Shown here one piece after another: positions 35,669 to 45,487 of a stretch of DNA of 64,000 nucleotides. The notes beneath the pieces were generated by a model that was not told the DNA's origin, did not search any database, and was given only the letters and a program-made list of their open reading frames with translations. The translations under genes and the position numbers were made by a program. The stretch spans positions 310,001 through 374,000 of the forward strand of contig NZ_VYSA01000002.1 in assembly GCF_008710745.1 (NCBI RefSeq), given 5' to 3'. The DNA is from Microbacterium rhizomatis. GTDB taxonomy: Bacteria; Actinomycetota; Actinomycetes; Actinomycetales; Microbacteriaceae. Numbering within the stretch: the first letter of the stretch is position 1; the number at the start of each line of letters is the position of its first letter.

Positions 35669-36658
35669 ATGCCCACCTCGCGCCGCTCCCCCGCTCTCAC
35701 CGACCATGAGCGTTCCCTCGGACTGCGGCGCGCGACGGTGCCGACCCGCGTCGGCCGGATCGTCGTCCGCGCCGGACGACGGACCCCCGACACCACGACC
35801 GCGACGATCCTCCTCCATGGCGCAGCGGGCTCGTGGACCACGTGGACGCCGTTGCTCGCCGCATCCGACCGCACGGGTTCGCCCCTGGGTGACGTGATCA
35901 TCCCCGACCTGCCCGGGTGGGGCGAGAGCGGCGACCTGCCGTCGACCGCCTCGGTTCGCGACGTATCTGAGGCCATCATCGACGTGGCCCGCGCCCTCGG
36001 CTACACCTCGTGGCGCGTCGTCGGCCATTCCCTCGGCGGGTTCGTCGCGCTCGACCTCGCCGCTGCGGCGCCGGCCGCCACTCTGAGCGTCGCGCTCATC
36101 TCACCCAGCGGGGCCGGAGTGATCGACGCCGTGCGGCGCCCGGTGCGCGGCGGACTCCGTCTCGCACCCTTCGCCGGGATGCTGCTGACGATGCGACTCT
36201 TCGCACTCCTCGGCCGCCCGGGCCGGGCGGTGGTCCGTCTTCTCAACCGCGTCGGCGCTCTGCGCCACCTGTCAGCGCCGCTGTTCGCGCACCCGTCGAC
36301 CGTCCACTCCTCGGTGATCGACGCCCTCGCCGCAGAGGTGCGTCCCTCCGCGTTCGCTCGCGCCGCAGCCCTCGCTGGCACCTACGACACGTCGACGTGG
36401 CGCCGGATCACCTGCCCGGTGGGAGCCGTCCGTGGCGTCGTCGACGTCTTCGCGGGAGCGGCGGATGCGGCGACTTTCGCCGCCTTCATTCCGGGCTTCC
36501 ACGAGGTCGCCCTCGACGACGCGGGGCATTTCGCGCAGGTCGAACGCCCCGCGGCCGTTCTTGCCGTGATCTCCGCGCTGGCGGGCATGCGTCGGCAGGC
36601 GCCTGCTTCTGCGGCGGATGCAGCGTCTCTGCCGGCGCGCGATCTGATCTCCATGTGA
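35669..36658 (+). CDS. Alpha/beta hydrolase
   Basis: 329 residues. Oxyanion HGAAGSWTTW, DLPGWGESGDLP, nucleophile elbow GHSLGGFVALDLA (Ser), and the C-terminal DDAGHFAQVERP (catalytic His) complete the triad pattern; the acid is probably Asp in GVVDVFAGA. Cytosolic, substrate unknown. Its gene is on the opposite strand to its neighbours and separates tsaE-alr-acpS from tsaB-rimI-tsaD. Confidence 0.85.
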   Translation: MPTSRRSPALTDHERSLGLRRATVPTRVGRIVVRAGRRTPDTTTATILLHGAAGSWTTWTPLLAASDRTGSPLGDVIIPDLPGWGESGDLPSTASVRDVSEAIIDVARALGYTSWRVVGHSLGGFVALDLAAAAPAATLSVALISPSGAGVIDAVRRPVRGGLRLAPFAGMLLTMRLFALLGRPGRAVVRLLNRVGALRHLSAPLFAHPSTVHSSVIDALAAEVRPSAFARAAALAGTYDTSTWRRITCPVGAVRGVVDVFAGAADAATFAAFIPGFHEVALDDAGHFAQVERPAAVLAVISALAGMRRQAPASAADAASLPARDLISM

Positions 36659-36748
36659 ACCCGCACCCCGTGTCCGCCAGCTGGCAGACACGCCCGCCCC
36701 ACGAACTCTCACCGACATGACCGGCCCGTCGTGCGAGGGCGGCCCAGC

Positions 36749-37249
36749 CTACGGCCGCCGACTGAGCGTCACGACGCGCGGGACATCGGCGTCGAGCGCG
36801 GCCGCCGCCCGCGAGATGTCACCGCACGCGGTGTCGGCCCCCCGGCCACCGACCGGGCGCTCGAGCTTGATCTCCCACCACGTGTCGCGGAGGCCGTCGA
36901 CCATCCCCCGACCCCATTCGACGATCACGACCGACGACTCGACGTCGATGTCGAGGTCGTCCAGTTCCAGCGCCGAGCCCAGGCGGTACGCGTCGACATG
37001 CACGAGCGGTGCGCCGCCCACGAGGGACGGGTGGGTGCGGGCGATCACGAAGGTCGGGCTCTGCACGGGTCCGCGCACGCCGAGCCCGTCTGCGATCCCG
37101 CGCGTGAGCGTGGTCTTGCCCGCCCCGAGCGGGCCGGTGAGCACGACGAGGTCGCCGGGTCGGAGCATCCGTCCGAGCTGCTCGCCCCAGGCTTCCATCT
37201 CGGCCGCCGTCGAGATCTCGCGGGTACCGGCGAGAGCGTCGAGGCTCAC
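36749..37249 (-). CDS. tsaE: TsaE, t6A modification ATPase
   Basis: 166 residues. The P-loop GPLGAGKTTLTRGIADGLG, switch VQSPTFVIARTHP, LVHVDAYRLGS and IVEWGRGM identify TsaE, which hydrolyses ATP to recycle the TsaBD complex. GTG 37249 forms a GTGA overlap with the alr stop. The C-terminal extension after EIKLERP is longer than in Escherichia coli. Confidence 0.93.
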   Translation of the reverse strand: MSLDALAGTREISTAAEMEAWGEQLGRMLRPGDLVVLTGPLGAGKTTLTRGIADGLGVRGPVQSPTFVIARTHPSLVGGAPLVHVDAYRLGSALELDDLDIDVESSVVIVEWGRGMVDGLRDTWWEIKLERPVGGRGADTACGDISRAAAALDADVPRVVTLSRRP

Positions 37250-38370
37250 GCCGAGACCTGCCGGCGCGTCACCCGCGGCCCGATGCGCGTGACGATCTCC
37301 CAGTTGATCGTGCCCGCCGCATCCGCCCATGCCTCGGCGGAGGGCACGCCCAGCGTCGGATCGCCGAAGACGATGGCTTCGTCGCCGATCGCGACGGGGT
37401 GGTCCCCGACGTCGACGATGAACTGGTCCATCGCGATGCGGCCCGCGGCCCGGAACGTGCGTCCGCCGATCATCACGGGGCCCGCGCCGGACGCCTGCCG
37501 CGGCATCCCGTCGGCATAGCCGAGAGGCACGAGCGCGAGCGTCGTCTCGCGGTCGGTGCGGTAGTCGTAGCCGTACGAGACGCCCTGCCCCGCCCCCACG
37601 CGCCGCACGGCGGCGACTGCGGCGCGCACCGTCATCGCGGGACGAAGACCGAGGTCGGCGGAGGTGCGGTCGGCGAACGGCGACAGACCGTAGATCCCGA
37701 GGCCGATCCGCACGCAGCCGAGGCGCGACTCGGGCAGGGCGAGGGCGGCGTGCGTCGCGGCGATATGCCGAAGAGGTGGCGCGAGCCCTGCGGATGCCGC
37801 GACCCCCGCCCCCTCGTGAAACAGTCGCAGCGCGGCTCGGTCGTCGTCAGCCGATGCGTTGGAGAGGTGGCTGAACAGTCCGATGACGCGGAGCTTGCCG
37901 ATCCGCTCCAGGCGTGCGGCCTCCGAGAACACGATGCGGTAGTCCTCGGGCGCGATGCCGTTGCGCGACAGACCGGTCTCGAGCTTGAGGTGCACGCCGA
38001 CGGGACGGTCGTGCGAGGCGCCGGCCGCCGCGGCGATCAGCTGGTCGAAGGTCGAGATGCCCAGTTCGATACCGGCGCCCGCGGCCTCGGCGAACGAGGC
38101 GCCCGGGGCGTGGAGCCACGCGAGGATCGGTTCGCTGATCCCCGCGCGGCGCAGGGCCAGAGCCTCCGCGATGTCGGCGACTCCGAGGCGGTTCGCGCCG
38201 CCGGCGAGCGCGGCGACGGCCGAGCGCACCGCGCCGTGACCGTAGCCGTCGGCCTTGACGACGGCGATGATCTCGGCCTGGGTGAGCCGCCGGAGCTGCC
38301 GCACGTTCGCGGTGATCGCGCCGACATCGATGGTGGCCTCGCGCATGACCCCGTCGGGCAGGCGGCTCAT
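37246..38370 (-). CDS. alr: Alanine racemase
   Basis: 374 residues; PLP enzyme making D-alanine for peptidoglycan. The PLP lysine is Lys39 in VVKADGYGHG; HLKLETGLSRNG, LFSHLSNA, RIGLGIYGLSP, SYGYDYRT (second catalytic Tyr) and VPLGYADGMPR are present. ATG 38370 overlaps the acpS stop (ATGA), so acpS-alr-tsaE read as one translationally coupled unit. Confidence 0.96.
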   Translation of the reverse strand: MSRLPDGVMREATIDVGAITANVRQLRRLTQAEIIAVVKADGYGHGAVRSAVAALAGGANRLGVADIAEALALRRAGISEPILAWLHAPGASFAEAAGAGIELGISTFDQLIAAAAGASHDRPVGVHLKLETGLSRNGIAPEDYRIVFSEAARLERIGKLRVIGLFSHLSNASADDDRAALRLFHEGAGVAASAGLAPPLRHIAATHAALALPESRLGCVRIGLGIYGLSPFADRTSADLGLRPAMTVRAAVAAVRRVGAGQGVSYGYDYRTDRETTLALVPLGYADGMPRQASGAGPVMIGGRTFRAAGRIAMDQFIVDVGDHPVAIGDEAIVFGDPTLGVPSAEAWADAAGTINWEIVTRIGPRVTRRQVSA

Positions 38371-38732
38371 GCGCTCACCCCCGCCGACTCTGCGACGACG
38401 TAGGCGGTCGCGAGCCCCGCGTCGTGGCTCATCGACAGATGGATGCTCGAGATCCCCCGCTCCTCGATGACCGCGGCCGTCGATCCGGTGAGCGTGAACC
38501 ACGGGCGTCCGGATGGCTCGGGCGTGATCTCGATCTCGGTCCAGTGCACGCCCTCCGAGCCGCCCAGCGCCTTGATCAGGGCCTCTTTCGCGGCATATCG
38601 CGCGGCGAGCGAGCGTGGCGGAAGCACGCGTTCAGCGGGGGCGAAGAGCCGCTCGAGCAGCCTCGGGGTCCGTGCGAGCGACCGCTCGAATCGGGGGATG
38701 TCGACGAGGTCCACGCCGATGCCGACGATCAT
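38367..38732 (-). CDS. acpS: Holo-[acyl-carrier-protein] synthase
   Basis: 121 residues, full family length. MIVGIGVDLVDIPRF carries the magnesium Asp; RYAAKEALIKALG carries the catalytic Glu; the C-terminal SHDAGLATAYV closes the fold. It attaches 4'-phosphopantetheine to acyl carrier protein. A GGGG-rich ribosome site lies just upstream. The preceding spacer holds palindromic element copy 3. Confidence 0.94.
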   Translation of the reverse strand: MIVGIGVDLVDIPRFERSLARTPRLLERLFAPAERVLPPRSLAARYAAKEALIKALGGSEGVHWTEIEITPEPSGRPWFTLTGSTAAVIEERGISSIHLSMSHDAGLATAYVVAESAGVSA

Positions 38733-38790
38733 CGCACCCCTGCTTTCCGCCGCGGTCGCGGCCTCCGCCACTTTATCGTCCGCCCGGCGC

Positions 38791-38884
38791 GCACAACGCA
38801 GGACGACCGGCCCGCGCGGAGAAGACCACCGCCGGAATTCCGCGTCTCGGCGCGTACGTCGGCCACATCGATCCTGCGTTGTGC
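38791..38884. repeat. Palindromic intergenic element, family 1 copy 3
   Basis: GCACAACGCAGGA (38791-38803) and its exact complement (38872-38884). The interior shares GGAATTCCGCG with copy 1. It lies between glmS and acpS, both on the reverse strand. Confidence 0.82.
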
Positions 38885-38928
38885 AGGTCTGCGCGCGGAC
38901 AACGGTCGCGGACGACCCGCGGATGCCG

Positions 38929-40782
38929 CTACTCGACGGTGACCGACTTGGCCAGGTTGCGCGGCTGATCGACGTCCAGTCCCTTGGCTGTGGACAGGCC
39001 CATCGCGTAGATGTGGAGCGGCACGACGGCCAGGAGCGGCTCGAAGAGCGGACCGGCCAACGGAATCCGGAGCACCTCATCCGCGTACGGCAGCACCGCG
39101 GCATCGCCCGCCTCGGCGATCGCGATCACGCGCGCTCCGCGCGCCCGGATCTCTTCGATCGTCGAGACCACCTTGGGATGCAGCACCGCAGACCCGCGGG
39201 GCGACGGCACGATGACGAACACCGGCTGTCCGGGCTCGATGAGGGCGATCGGGCCGTGCTTGAGCTCGCCCGCGGCGAAGCCTTCGGCATGGATGTAGGC
39301 GAGCTCCTTGAGCTTGAGCGCGCCCTCCATCGCGATCGGGTAGCCGACATGGCGACCGAGGAACAGCACCGAGCGGGTATCGGCCATCCAGTGGGCGAGC
39401 TGCTCGATGTGGCCCTGCTCGTCTTCCAGGATCTGACGGATCTTGTCGGGGATGCTCTCGAGCTCGAGCACGTGCTGTGCGGCCTCGGTCGCTCCGAGCG
39501 ATCCGCGGACGCGCCCGACGTGCAGCCCGAGCAGGTAGAGCGCGGTGATCTGCGCGACGAAAGCCTTCGTCGAAGCGACAGCGACCTCGGGGCCGGCATG
39601 GGTGTAGACGATCGCGTCCGACTCGCGCGGGATCGTCGCGCCCTGGGTGTTGCAGATCGACAGCGTCTTGGCGCCGCGCTCGCGCGCGTACTTGACCGCC
39701 ATGAGGGTGTCCATCGTCTCGCCCGACTGACTGATCGAGACGATCAGCGTGTCGTCCCCGATCACCGGGTCGCGGTAGCGGAACTCGTGGGCGAGCTCGA
39801 CGTCGACCGGCACGCGCGCCCACTGCTCGATCGCGTACTTGCCGACCTGGCCGGCGTACGCGGCCGTGCCGCACGCGATGATGATGACTCGGGTGATGCC
39901 GGAGAAGAGCTCGTCCAGACCGTCCAGCTCCGGGATGACCACCTGGCCGTCCTTCACGCGCCCGCGGATCGTGTTGGCGACCGCCTCGGGCTCTTCACTG
40001 ATCTCCTTGGCCATGAAGCTCGACCAGCCGCCCTTGTCGGCGGCTGCAGCATCCCACAGCACTTCGAAAGGCTCGACCTCGACCGGCTCGCCGGTGAAGT
40101 CGGTGACCGTCACGCCGCCCGGCGTGATCGCGACGATCTGATCCTGGCCGATCGCCAGCGCGTTGCGCGTGTGCTCGACGAACGCCGCGACATCCGAGCC
40201 GAGGAAGTTCTCGCCCTCGCCCAGGCCGATCACGAGCGGCGAGTTGCGCCGGGCGGCCACGACGAGACCGGGGTGGTCCTGGTGCATCGCGAGGAGGGTG
40301 AAGGCCCCGTCCAGCCGGGTGACCACGGCGCGGAACGCGGCTTCGAGGTCTTCGCCGGCCGCGTGGTACTCGCGGCCGAGAAGGATCGCGGCGGCCTCCG
40401 TGTCGGTCTCGCTGCGGAACGCGTAGCCCTCGGAGACGAGTTCGGCCTTGATCTCGGCGAAGTTCTCGATGATCCCGTTGTGGATCAGCGCGAGCTTGTC
40501 GTCGTCGGCGAGGTGCGGGTGGGCGTTGCCGTCAGTGGGTCCGCCGTGCGTCGCCCACCGCGTGTGGCCGATGCCGGTCGTGCCGTCGGGCAGGGGATCC
40601 GATCCGAGGTCGTCGCGGAGCACCTTGAGCTTGCCGGCACGCTTGCGCATCCCGAGGTGCCCGTCACCGTCGATCACGGCGATGCCGGCCGAGTCGTACC
40701 CGCGATACTCGAGACGAGCGAGGCCCGCCAGGAGGATGCTCTCACTCTGCCGAGGCCCGACGTATCCCACGATTCCGCACAT
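38929..40782 (-). CDS. glmS: Glutamine-fructose-6-phosphate aminotransferase (isomerising)
   Basis: 617 residues making glucosamine-6-phosphate, the entry to UDP-GlcNAc. Starts MCGIVGYVGPRQ (Cys2 is the catalytic N-terminus after Met removal). GHTRWATHGGPTDGNAHPH and NGIIENFAEIK mark the amidotransferase half; two SIS domains follow (SISQSGETMDTLMAVKYARERGA, ASTKAFVAQI, HAEGFAAGELKHGPIALI) and the C-terminus ends RNLAKSVTVE. A TACCAT box 7 nt before ATG suggests a leaderless mRNA. glmM lies 3 kb away. Confidence 0.96.
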   Translation of the reverse strand: MCGIVGYVGPRQSESILLAGLARLEYRGYDSAGIAVIDGDGHLGMRKRAGKLKVLRDDLGSDPLPDGTTGIGHTRWATHGGPTDGNAHPHLADDDKLALIHNGIIENFAEIKAELVSEGYAFRSETDTEAAAILLGREYHAAGEDLEAAFRAVVTRLDGAFTLLAMHQDHPGLVVAARRNSPLVIGLGEGENFLGSDVAAFVEHTRNALAIGQDQIVAITPGGVTVTDFTGEPVEVEPFEVLWDAAAADKGGWSSFMAKEISEEPEAVANTIRGRVKDGQVVIPELDGLDELFSGITRVIIIACGTAAYAGQVGKYAIEQWARVPVDVELAHEFRYRDPVIGDDTLIVSISQSGETMDTLMAVKYARERGAKTLSICNTQGATIPRESDAIVYTHAGPEVAVASTKAFVAQITALYLLGLHVGRVRGSLGATEAAQHVLELESIPDKIRQILEDEQGHIEQLAHWMADTRSVLFLGRHVGYPIAMEGALKLKELAYIHAEGFAAGELKHGPIALIEPGQPVFVIVPSPRGSAVLHPKVVSTIEEIRARGARVIAIAEAGDAAVLPYADEVLRIPLAGPLFEPLLAVVPLHIYAMGLSTAKGLDVDQPRNLAKSVTVE

Positions 40783-40845
40783 GGCCTCCATGGTACGAGC
40801 CGGGGTATGCAAGGAGCCTGAACGAATCCCGGCCCCTCCGCCCAG

Positions 40846-40926
40846 CCCGCGAGACCGGATAGGCGCGACGAGAGGGTGACGGTTCACCTCGGTCTCGCGG
40901 CGCACATCCGGTCTCGCGGCGATGAG
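40846..40926. repeat. Palindromic dispersed repeat, family 2 copy A
   Basis: CGCGAGACCGGA (40848-40859) pairs exactly with TCCGGTCTCGCG (40907-40918). The whole 81-bp stretch aligns with the reverse complement of 47282-47360, starting CCCGCGAGACCGGATAGG and ending GATGAG. Located between coaA and glmS. Confidence 0.85.
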
Positions 40927-40947
40927 ATGAGAAGCGCGCGAGCGTGG

Positions 40948-41904
40948 CTAGACCTTGCGGAGCAGCACACGCTCCACCGCGTGGTCGGCAGCCTTCTGCA
41001 GGACCAGGGTCGCGCGGTGCTTCGTCGGCAGCACGTTCTCTTCGAGGTTCGGGAGGTTGATGTCGTTCCAGTAACCCAGGGCGGTCTGCACCGCCTCGTC
41101 TGCCGACAGATGCGCGAACACGTTGAAGAACGAGCTGGGGTTGTTGAACGCGCCCTGCTGCAGCGCGAGGAATCGGTCGACGAACCACGAGGTGATGTGC
41201 TCGGTCGCCGCATCCACGTAGATCGAGAAGTCGAACAGCTCGCTCACCGCCACGTCGTTGGGCGTAGGCGGCGGGGCGAGCACGTTGAGCCCCTCGACGA
41301 TCACGACATCCGGGCGGCGCACGGTGACATGCGCGTCGGGCACGATGTCGTATTTCATGTGCGAATAGAACGGCGCCCGCACTTCGGGCGCACCGCTCTT
41401 GACCTCGGTGAGGAACGACAGGAGCGCGCGCCGATCGTACGATTCCGGGAAGCCTTTGCGGTCCATGATGCCGCGACGCTCGAGCTCGGCGTTGGGGTAG
41501 AGGAATCCGTCGGTCGTGACGAGCTCGACCCGCGGGGTGTCCGGCCACCGGCTCATGAGCTCGCGCAGAAGACGGGCGATCGTCGACTTGCCCACGGCGA
41601 CCGAACCCGCGACGGCGACGACGAACGGCGTGGTCGTGTCGGGTTCGCGCAGGAACGCGCTGGTCTCGACGCCGAGCCGCTTGTTCGACAGGGCGTACAG
41701 GCTCAGCAGCCGGCTCAGCGGCAGGTACACCTCGTGCACCTCGGCGAGGTCGAGGCGGTCACCCAGGCCACGCAGCTGGACGACTTCCGTCTCGGTCAGC
41801 GGCTGCGGGATGCCGGCCGCCAGGCGCGCCCACTCCGCACGGTCGATCTCGCGGTACAGGGAATGCGCGGGCGGAGCCGCCGTCGCGGCGTCTTCGGCGG
41901 CCAT
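40948..41904 (-). CDS. coaA: Pantothenate kinase, type I
   Basis: 318 residues, first step of coenzyme A synthesis. P-loop GSVAVGKSTIARLL, VTTDGFLYPNAEL, RKGFPESYD, FYSHMKYDIVPD and VIVEGLNVL are all present. A TACGAT box lies 6 nt before ATG 41904. It is transcribed alone; the family 2 element lies after the stop. Confidence 0.95.
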   Translation of the reverse strand: MAAEDAATAAPPAHSLYREIDRAEWARLAAGIPQPLTETEVVQLRGLGDRLDLAEVHEVYLPLSRLLSLYALSNKRLGVETSAFLREPDTTTPFVVAVAGSVAVGKSTIARLLRELMSRWPDTPRVELVTTDGFLYPNAELERRGIMDRKGFPESYDRRALLSFLTEVKSGAPEVRAPFYSHMKYDIVPDAHVTVRRPDVVIVEGLNVLAPPPTPNDVAVSELFDFSIYVDAATEHITSWFVDRFLALQQGAFNNPSSFFNVFAHLSADEAVQTALGYWNDINLPNLEENVLPTKHRATLVLQKAADHAVERVLLRKV

Positions 41905-42031
41905 CGCGCCATCGTATCGGGTGACGGATGCCGCGGCCCGCCGCGCACGGTCACCCGCGCACGATCGGGTCGCCGTGACGCCCTACGATGGGCGGTACGT
42001 GGCCGTCGTCGTCCCTGTGAGAGGTGGAGGG

Positions 42032-42607
42032 ATGAAGTCGAACGTGCGCTGGATCGATCCTCGGGCGCTGCGGAGCATCCCTTCGCTGCTCCTCACCGCC
42101 GTCGCAGGTGTGGTCCTGATCGCACTGGCGGGCCTCCCCCTGTACGTGTTCCCTCCGGCGGAGACCGCCGAAAAGGCCGATCTGATCTACGTGATCGGAC
42201 CCCCGAGCCCCGCACGCATCGCTCTGGAGGAAGCGATGCGACACGACGGAATCGCCGATGCCGCCCTGATCTCGGTCTCGCCGCCGGGTGACCGGAAGTC
42301 GGCAGCCGACCTGGCCGTCTGCACCGACCTCGCAGTCACGTGCGAGAGTCCGCTCCCCTTCACGACGAAGGGCGAAACAGCGATGCTGGCCGCGTACGCC
42401 GCGGACCACGACGTGCAGACCGTGATCGTGATCACCTTCACGCCGCACGTCGCACGCACCCGGTACATCTTCGACAAGTGCTACCCGGGGAAGGTCACCG
42501 TCGTCGGCATCGACGAGCACCTGACGCTCTCGGCCTGGGCGTACCAGTACCTCTACCAGTCGACGGCATTCGTGAAGGCCGCGCTCACCCCCTGCCCGCC
42601 CGGCTGA
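42032..42607 (+). CDS. YdcF/ElyC-like DUF218 membrane-anchored protein
   Basis: 191 residues. One N-terminal helix (LLLTAVAGVVLIALAGLPLYVF) then a DUF218-like domain: ADLIYVIGPPSPARIALEEAM, the strand QTVIVITFTPHVARTRYIFDK, which corresponds to the SDYHMPRA-type region, and the closing helix WAYQYLYQSTAFVKAAL. Relatives act at the membrane on lipid-carrier or envelope intermediates; a role in surface glycan metabolism is plausible given ugd and Ppx nearby. GGAGG precedes ATG 42032. The call rests on pattern, not strong identity. Confidence 0.6.
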   Translation: MKSNVRWIDPRALRSIPSLLLTAVAGVVLIALAGLPLYVFPPAETAEKADLIYVIGPPSPARIALEEAMRHDGIADAALISVSPPGDRKSAADLAVCTDLAVTCESPLPFTTKGETAMLAAYAADHDVQTVIVITFTPHVARTRYIFDKCYPGKVTVVGIDEHLTLSAWAYQYLYQSTAFVKAALTPCPPG

Positions 42608-42638
42608 GCGCACCGACGGCCGCCAGTACGATCATCAC

Positions 42639-43565
42639 GTGCGCCTCGGAGTCCTCGACATCGGTTCCAACACCGTGAACCTGCTCGTCGCTGACGCTCG
42701 CCCGGGGGTGCGCCCCGTGACCTCGACCTCGTTCCGGCGCGTGCTGCGGCTGATGCGCTTCCTCGACCCCGACGGCGCCATCAACGCCGTGGGTATCGCC
42801 GCTCTGGAGGATGCTGCCGCCGAGGCGCGCGCAGCGGCCGAGGCCGAGGGGGTCGAGGCCTTCCTCACGATCGCCACATCGGCCCTGCGCGAAGCCACCA
42901 ACGGCCCCGCGGTGATCAGGCGCATCGAGGCGCTCACCGGCGTCCCCCTGCAGGTGCTGGACGGCCCGGGTGAGGCGCGCTACACCTTCTTGGCGATCCG
43001 GCGGTGGTTCGGGTGGTCGGCCGGCGACATCCTCATGCTCGACATCGGGGGCGGCTCGCTGGAGGTCGCGGTCGGGGCGAACGAGGTTCCCGACGTCGCC
43101 CTGTCGGTGCCGCTCGGCGCCGGCCGTGTCACGGTCGGATTCCTGCCCGACGACCCGCCCTCCGATGAGCAGCTCCGACGACTTCGCGCCTACGCCGGTG
43201 AACAGCTCGCCGTCGTTCGCGACGCGCTGGCGGAGCATCCCTCGCACGATCATGTCGTCGGTTCGTCCAAGACGATCCGCTCCCTTGCACGTCTCGCGGG
43301 CACCGTGCAGCCGGGGTGGGCCGACGAAGACCGCATGGTGCTGACCCGTGCGGCGCTGAAGAGCTGGATTCCGCGGATGGCGGCCATGCCCGCCGAAGCG
43401 CGCCAGCAGCTGCCGGGAATCACCCCGGAGCGCACGTTCCAGATCGTCGGGGGTGCGGTCGTGCTGCACGCGGCGATGAAGGCGCTCGATGTCGAGCAGC
43501 TCGAGGTGAGTCCGTGGGCGCTGCGCGAAGGTGTGCTGCTGCGCTACCTCGAGACCGTCGACTGA
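42639..43565 (+). CDS. ppx: Ppx/GppA family exopolyphosphatase
   Basis: 308 residues of the short actinobacterial type. LGVLDIGSNTVNLLVADA and MLDIGGGSLEVAVG are the two phosphate-binding loops of the ASKHA fold; TSALREATN, GPGEARYTFLAI, GSSKTIRSLARL and SPWALREGVLL follow. It would hydrolyse polyphosphate or pppGpp; which of the two is unknown. GTG 42639 follows a TACGAT box by 6 nt. Convergent with glmM. Confidence 0.9.
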   Translation: MRLGVLDIGSNTVNLLVADARPGVRPVTSTSFRRVLRLMRFLDPDGAINAVGIAALEDAAAEARAAAEAEGVEAFLTIATSALREATNGPAVIRRIEALTGVPLQVLDGPGEARYTFLAIRRWFGWSAGDILMLDIGGGSLEVAVGANEVPDVALSVPLGAGRVTVGFLPDDPPSDEQLRRLRAYAGEQLAVVRDALAEHPSHDHVVGSSKTIRSLARLAGTVQPGWADEDRMVLTRAALKSWIPRMAAMPAEARQQLPGITPERTFQIVGGAVVLHAAMKALDVEQLEVSPWALREGVLLRYLETVD

Positions 43566-43580
43566 GGCTCACCGGCGGCT

Positions 43581-44939
43581 TCAGAGGGCGAGTCGCTCCC
43601 GCACGACAGTCGCCAGCGCATCGGCGTGCGTCTGGGCCGCGTGGACGTCGGCCGCCTCGACCATCACCCGCACGAGCTGCTCGGTTCCGGACGCACGCAG
43701 CAGCACGCGGCCCGTGTCGCCGAGCGCGGCGGTTGCGGCGGCGACAGCGTCCGCCACTCCCTGATCGGTCGCGGCGCGGGTGCGATCCACGTCGCGCACG
43801 TTGATGAGCACCTGCGGGTAGACCGTCATGACCGATGCGAGCTCGGCCAGCGACGAGCGGGTGCGCGCCATCTCGGCGACGAGGTGCAGGCCGGTGAGCA
43901 GGCCGTCGCCGGTCGTGGCGAACTCGCTCATGATGACGTGCCCCGACTGCTCTCCGCCGAGCGAGTAGCCGCCGGCATTCATCTCTTCCAGCACATAGCG
44001 GTCGCCGACGGCGGTCTGGAGCACGCGGATGCCGTGGTCGTCCATCGCCCTGTGCAGGCCGAGGTTGCTCATGACCGTGGCCACGAGCGTGTCGTCCACG
44101 AGGTGCCCGCGCTGTTTCATCGCGACGGCGAGGATCGCCATGATCTGGTCGCCGTCGACGACCTTGCCGGTGGCGTCGACCGCGAGGCACCTGTCGGCGT
44201 CGCCGTCGTGGGCGATGCCGACGTCGGCGCCGTGCTCGAGCACCGCGGCCGAGAGCACGTCGAGATGCGTCGAGCCGACGCCGTCGTTGATGTTCCAGCC
44301 GTCGGGGTCGGCGCCGATCACGGTGACGCGCGCGCCGGCGTCACGGAAGGTCTCGGGAGAGACACCGGATGCTGCGCCGTGCGCGCAGTCGAGCACCACA
44401 TGGATCCCGTCCAGGCGGTGCGGGAGCGACGCCAGCAGGTGCACGACGTAGCGGTCTTCGGCGTCGGCGAAGCGGCGGATGCGCCCGACGCCGGCGCCGG
44501 TGGGCTGCAGCTTGGGTGCGCCCAGCGCCGCTTCGATGCGCTGCTCGACGATGTCGGGGAGCTTCACTCCGCCGCGCGCGAAGATCTTGATGCCGTTGTC
44601 GGGCGCGGGGTTGTGCGATGCCGAGACCATGACGCCGAAGTCGGCGTCGTGGTCGGCGATCAGGAATGCCAGTGCGGGGGTGGGCAGGACGCCCGCTTCG
44701 AGCACGTCGACGCCGGACGAGGCGAGACCGGCGCACACGGCGGCAGCGAGGAACTCGCCCGAGACTCGCGGGTCGCGCGCCACCACGGCCGTGAGCCGCT
44801 TGCCTGCCGCGCGCCGCGCCTCGGCGGTGCGGCCCTGGCCCAGGACGACAGCTGCCGCCTGGGCCAGGGTGAGCGCGAGGTCGGCGGTGAGGGGGCCGTT
44901 GGCCAGCCCCCGCACGCCGTCCGTGCCGAACAGCGGCAT
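43581..44939 (-). CDS. glmM: Phosphoglucosamine mutase
   Basis: 452 residues converting glucosamine-6-phosphate to the 1-phosphate. FGTDGVRG start, phosphoserine loop [13 protein letters not shown] (Ser108), magnesium loop [16 protein letters not shown] sugar loop and [15 protein letters not shown] phosphate-binding end are intact. It follows rpsI after 14 bp in the same orientation, the common actinobacterial rplM-rpsI-glmM order. Confidence 0.96.
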   Translation of the reverse strand: MPLFGTDGVRGLANGPLTADLALTLAQAAAVVLGQGRTAEARRAAGKRLTAVVARDPRVSGEFLAAAVCAGLASSGVDVLEAGVLPTPALAFLIADHDADFGVMVSASHNPAPDNGIKIFARGGVKLPDIVEQRIEAALGAPKLQPTGAGVGRIRRFADAEDRYVVHLLASLPHRLDGIHVVLDCAHGAASGVSPETFRDAGARVTVIGADPDGWNINDGVGSTHLDVLSAAVLEHGADVGIAHDGDADRCLAVDATGKVVDGDQIMAILAVAMKQRGHLVDDTLVATVMSNLGLHRAMDDHGIRVLQTAVGDRYVLEEMNAGGYSLGGEQSGHVIMSEFATTGDGLLTGLHLVAEMARTRSSLAELASVMTVYPQVLINVRDVDRTRAATDQGVADAVAAATAALGDTGRVLLRASGTEQLVRVMVEAADVHAAQTHADALATVVRERLAL

Positions 44940-44953
44940 CGGAACGGAGCCGA

Positions 44954-45457
44954 TCAGCGCTTCGAGTACTGAGGAGCCTTGCGCGCCTTCTTGAGACCGG
45001 CCTTCTTGCGCTCCTTGACGCGCGCGTCGCGCGAAAGGAATCCGGCCTTCTTCAGCGTCGCGCGGTTGTTCTCCTCGTCGACCTGGTTCAGCGAACGGGC
45101 GATGCCGAGGCGCAGCGCGCCGGCCTGACCCGAGGGGCCACCACCCGAGATGCGGGCGATGACGTCGTACGCGCCCGCGAGGTTGAGCACCGTGAACGGG
45201 TCGTTGATGAGCTGCTGGTGGAGCTTGTTCGGGAAGTAGTCCTCGAGCGTGCGCCCGTTCACCGTGATGGTGCCGGAGCCGGGGACGATGCGCACGCGGG
45301 CGATGGCCTGCTTGCGGCGGCCCACGGCTGCGCCGGGAACGCTGAGCACGGGGCGCGGGGCGCTCACCGCTTCCTGGTCGACCGGGGTCTCGGTCGAGTA
45401 GCTCTCGGGTGCTTCGGTGGTGTCCGCGCTGTCGACGGAATCAGTGATCTTCGCCAC
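44954..45457 (-). CDS. rpsI: Ribosomal protein uS9
   Basis: 167 residues. The conserved core (about 40-167) has [41 protein letters not shown] and the invariant C-terminus [10 protein letters not shown], whose last residues reach the P-site tRNA. The acidic N-terminal extension of about 38 residues ([11 protein letters not shown]) is typical of Actinobacteria. GTG 45457, 30 bp after rplM. Confidence 0.98.
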   Translation of the reverse strand: MAKITDSVDSADTTEAPESYSTETPVDQEAVSAPRPVLSVPGAAVGRRKQAIARVRIVPGSGTITVNGRTLEDYFPNKLHQQLINDPFTVLNLAGAYDVIARISGGGPSGQAGALRLGIARSLNQVDEENNRATLKKAGFLSRDARVKERKKAGLKKARKAPQYSKR

Positions 45458-45487
45458 GAGTATGTCCTTAGTCAGTCTGGGAGGCGC

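Noticed and set aside
38443..40821. Open frame of about 790 codons on the forward strand over glmS and acpS
   Set aside because: Shadow of glmS; product is Arg/Asp/His-rich and matches nothing recognisable.
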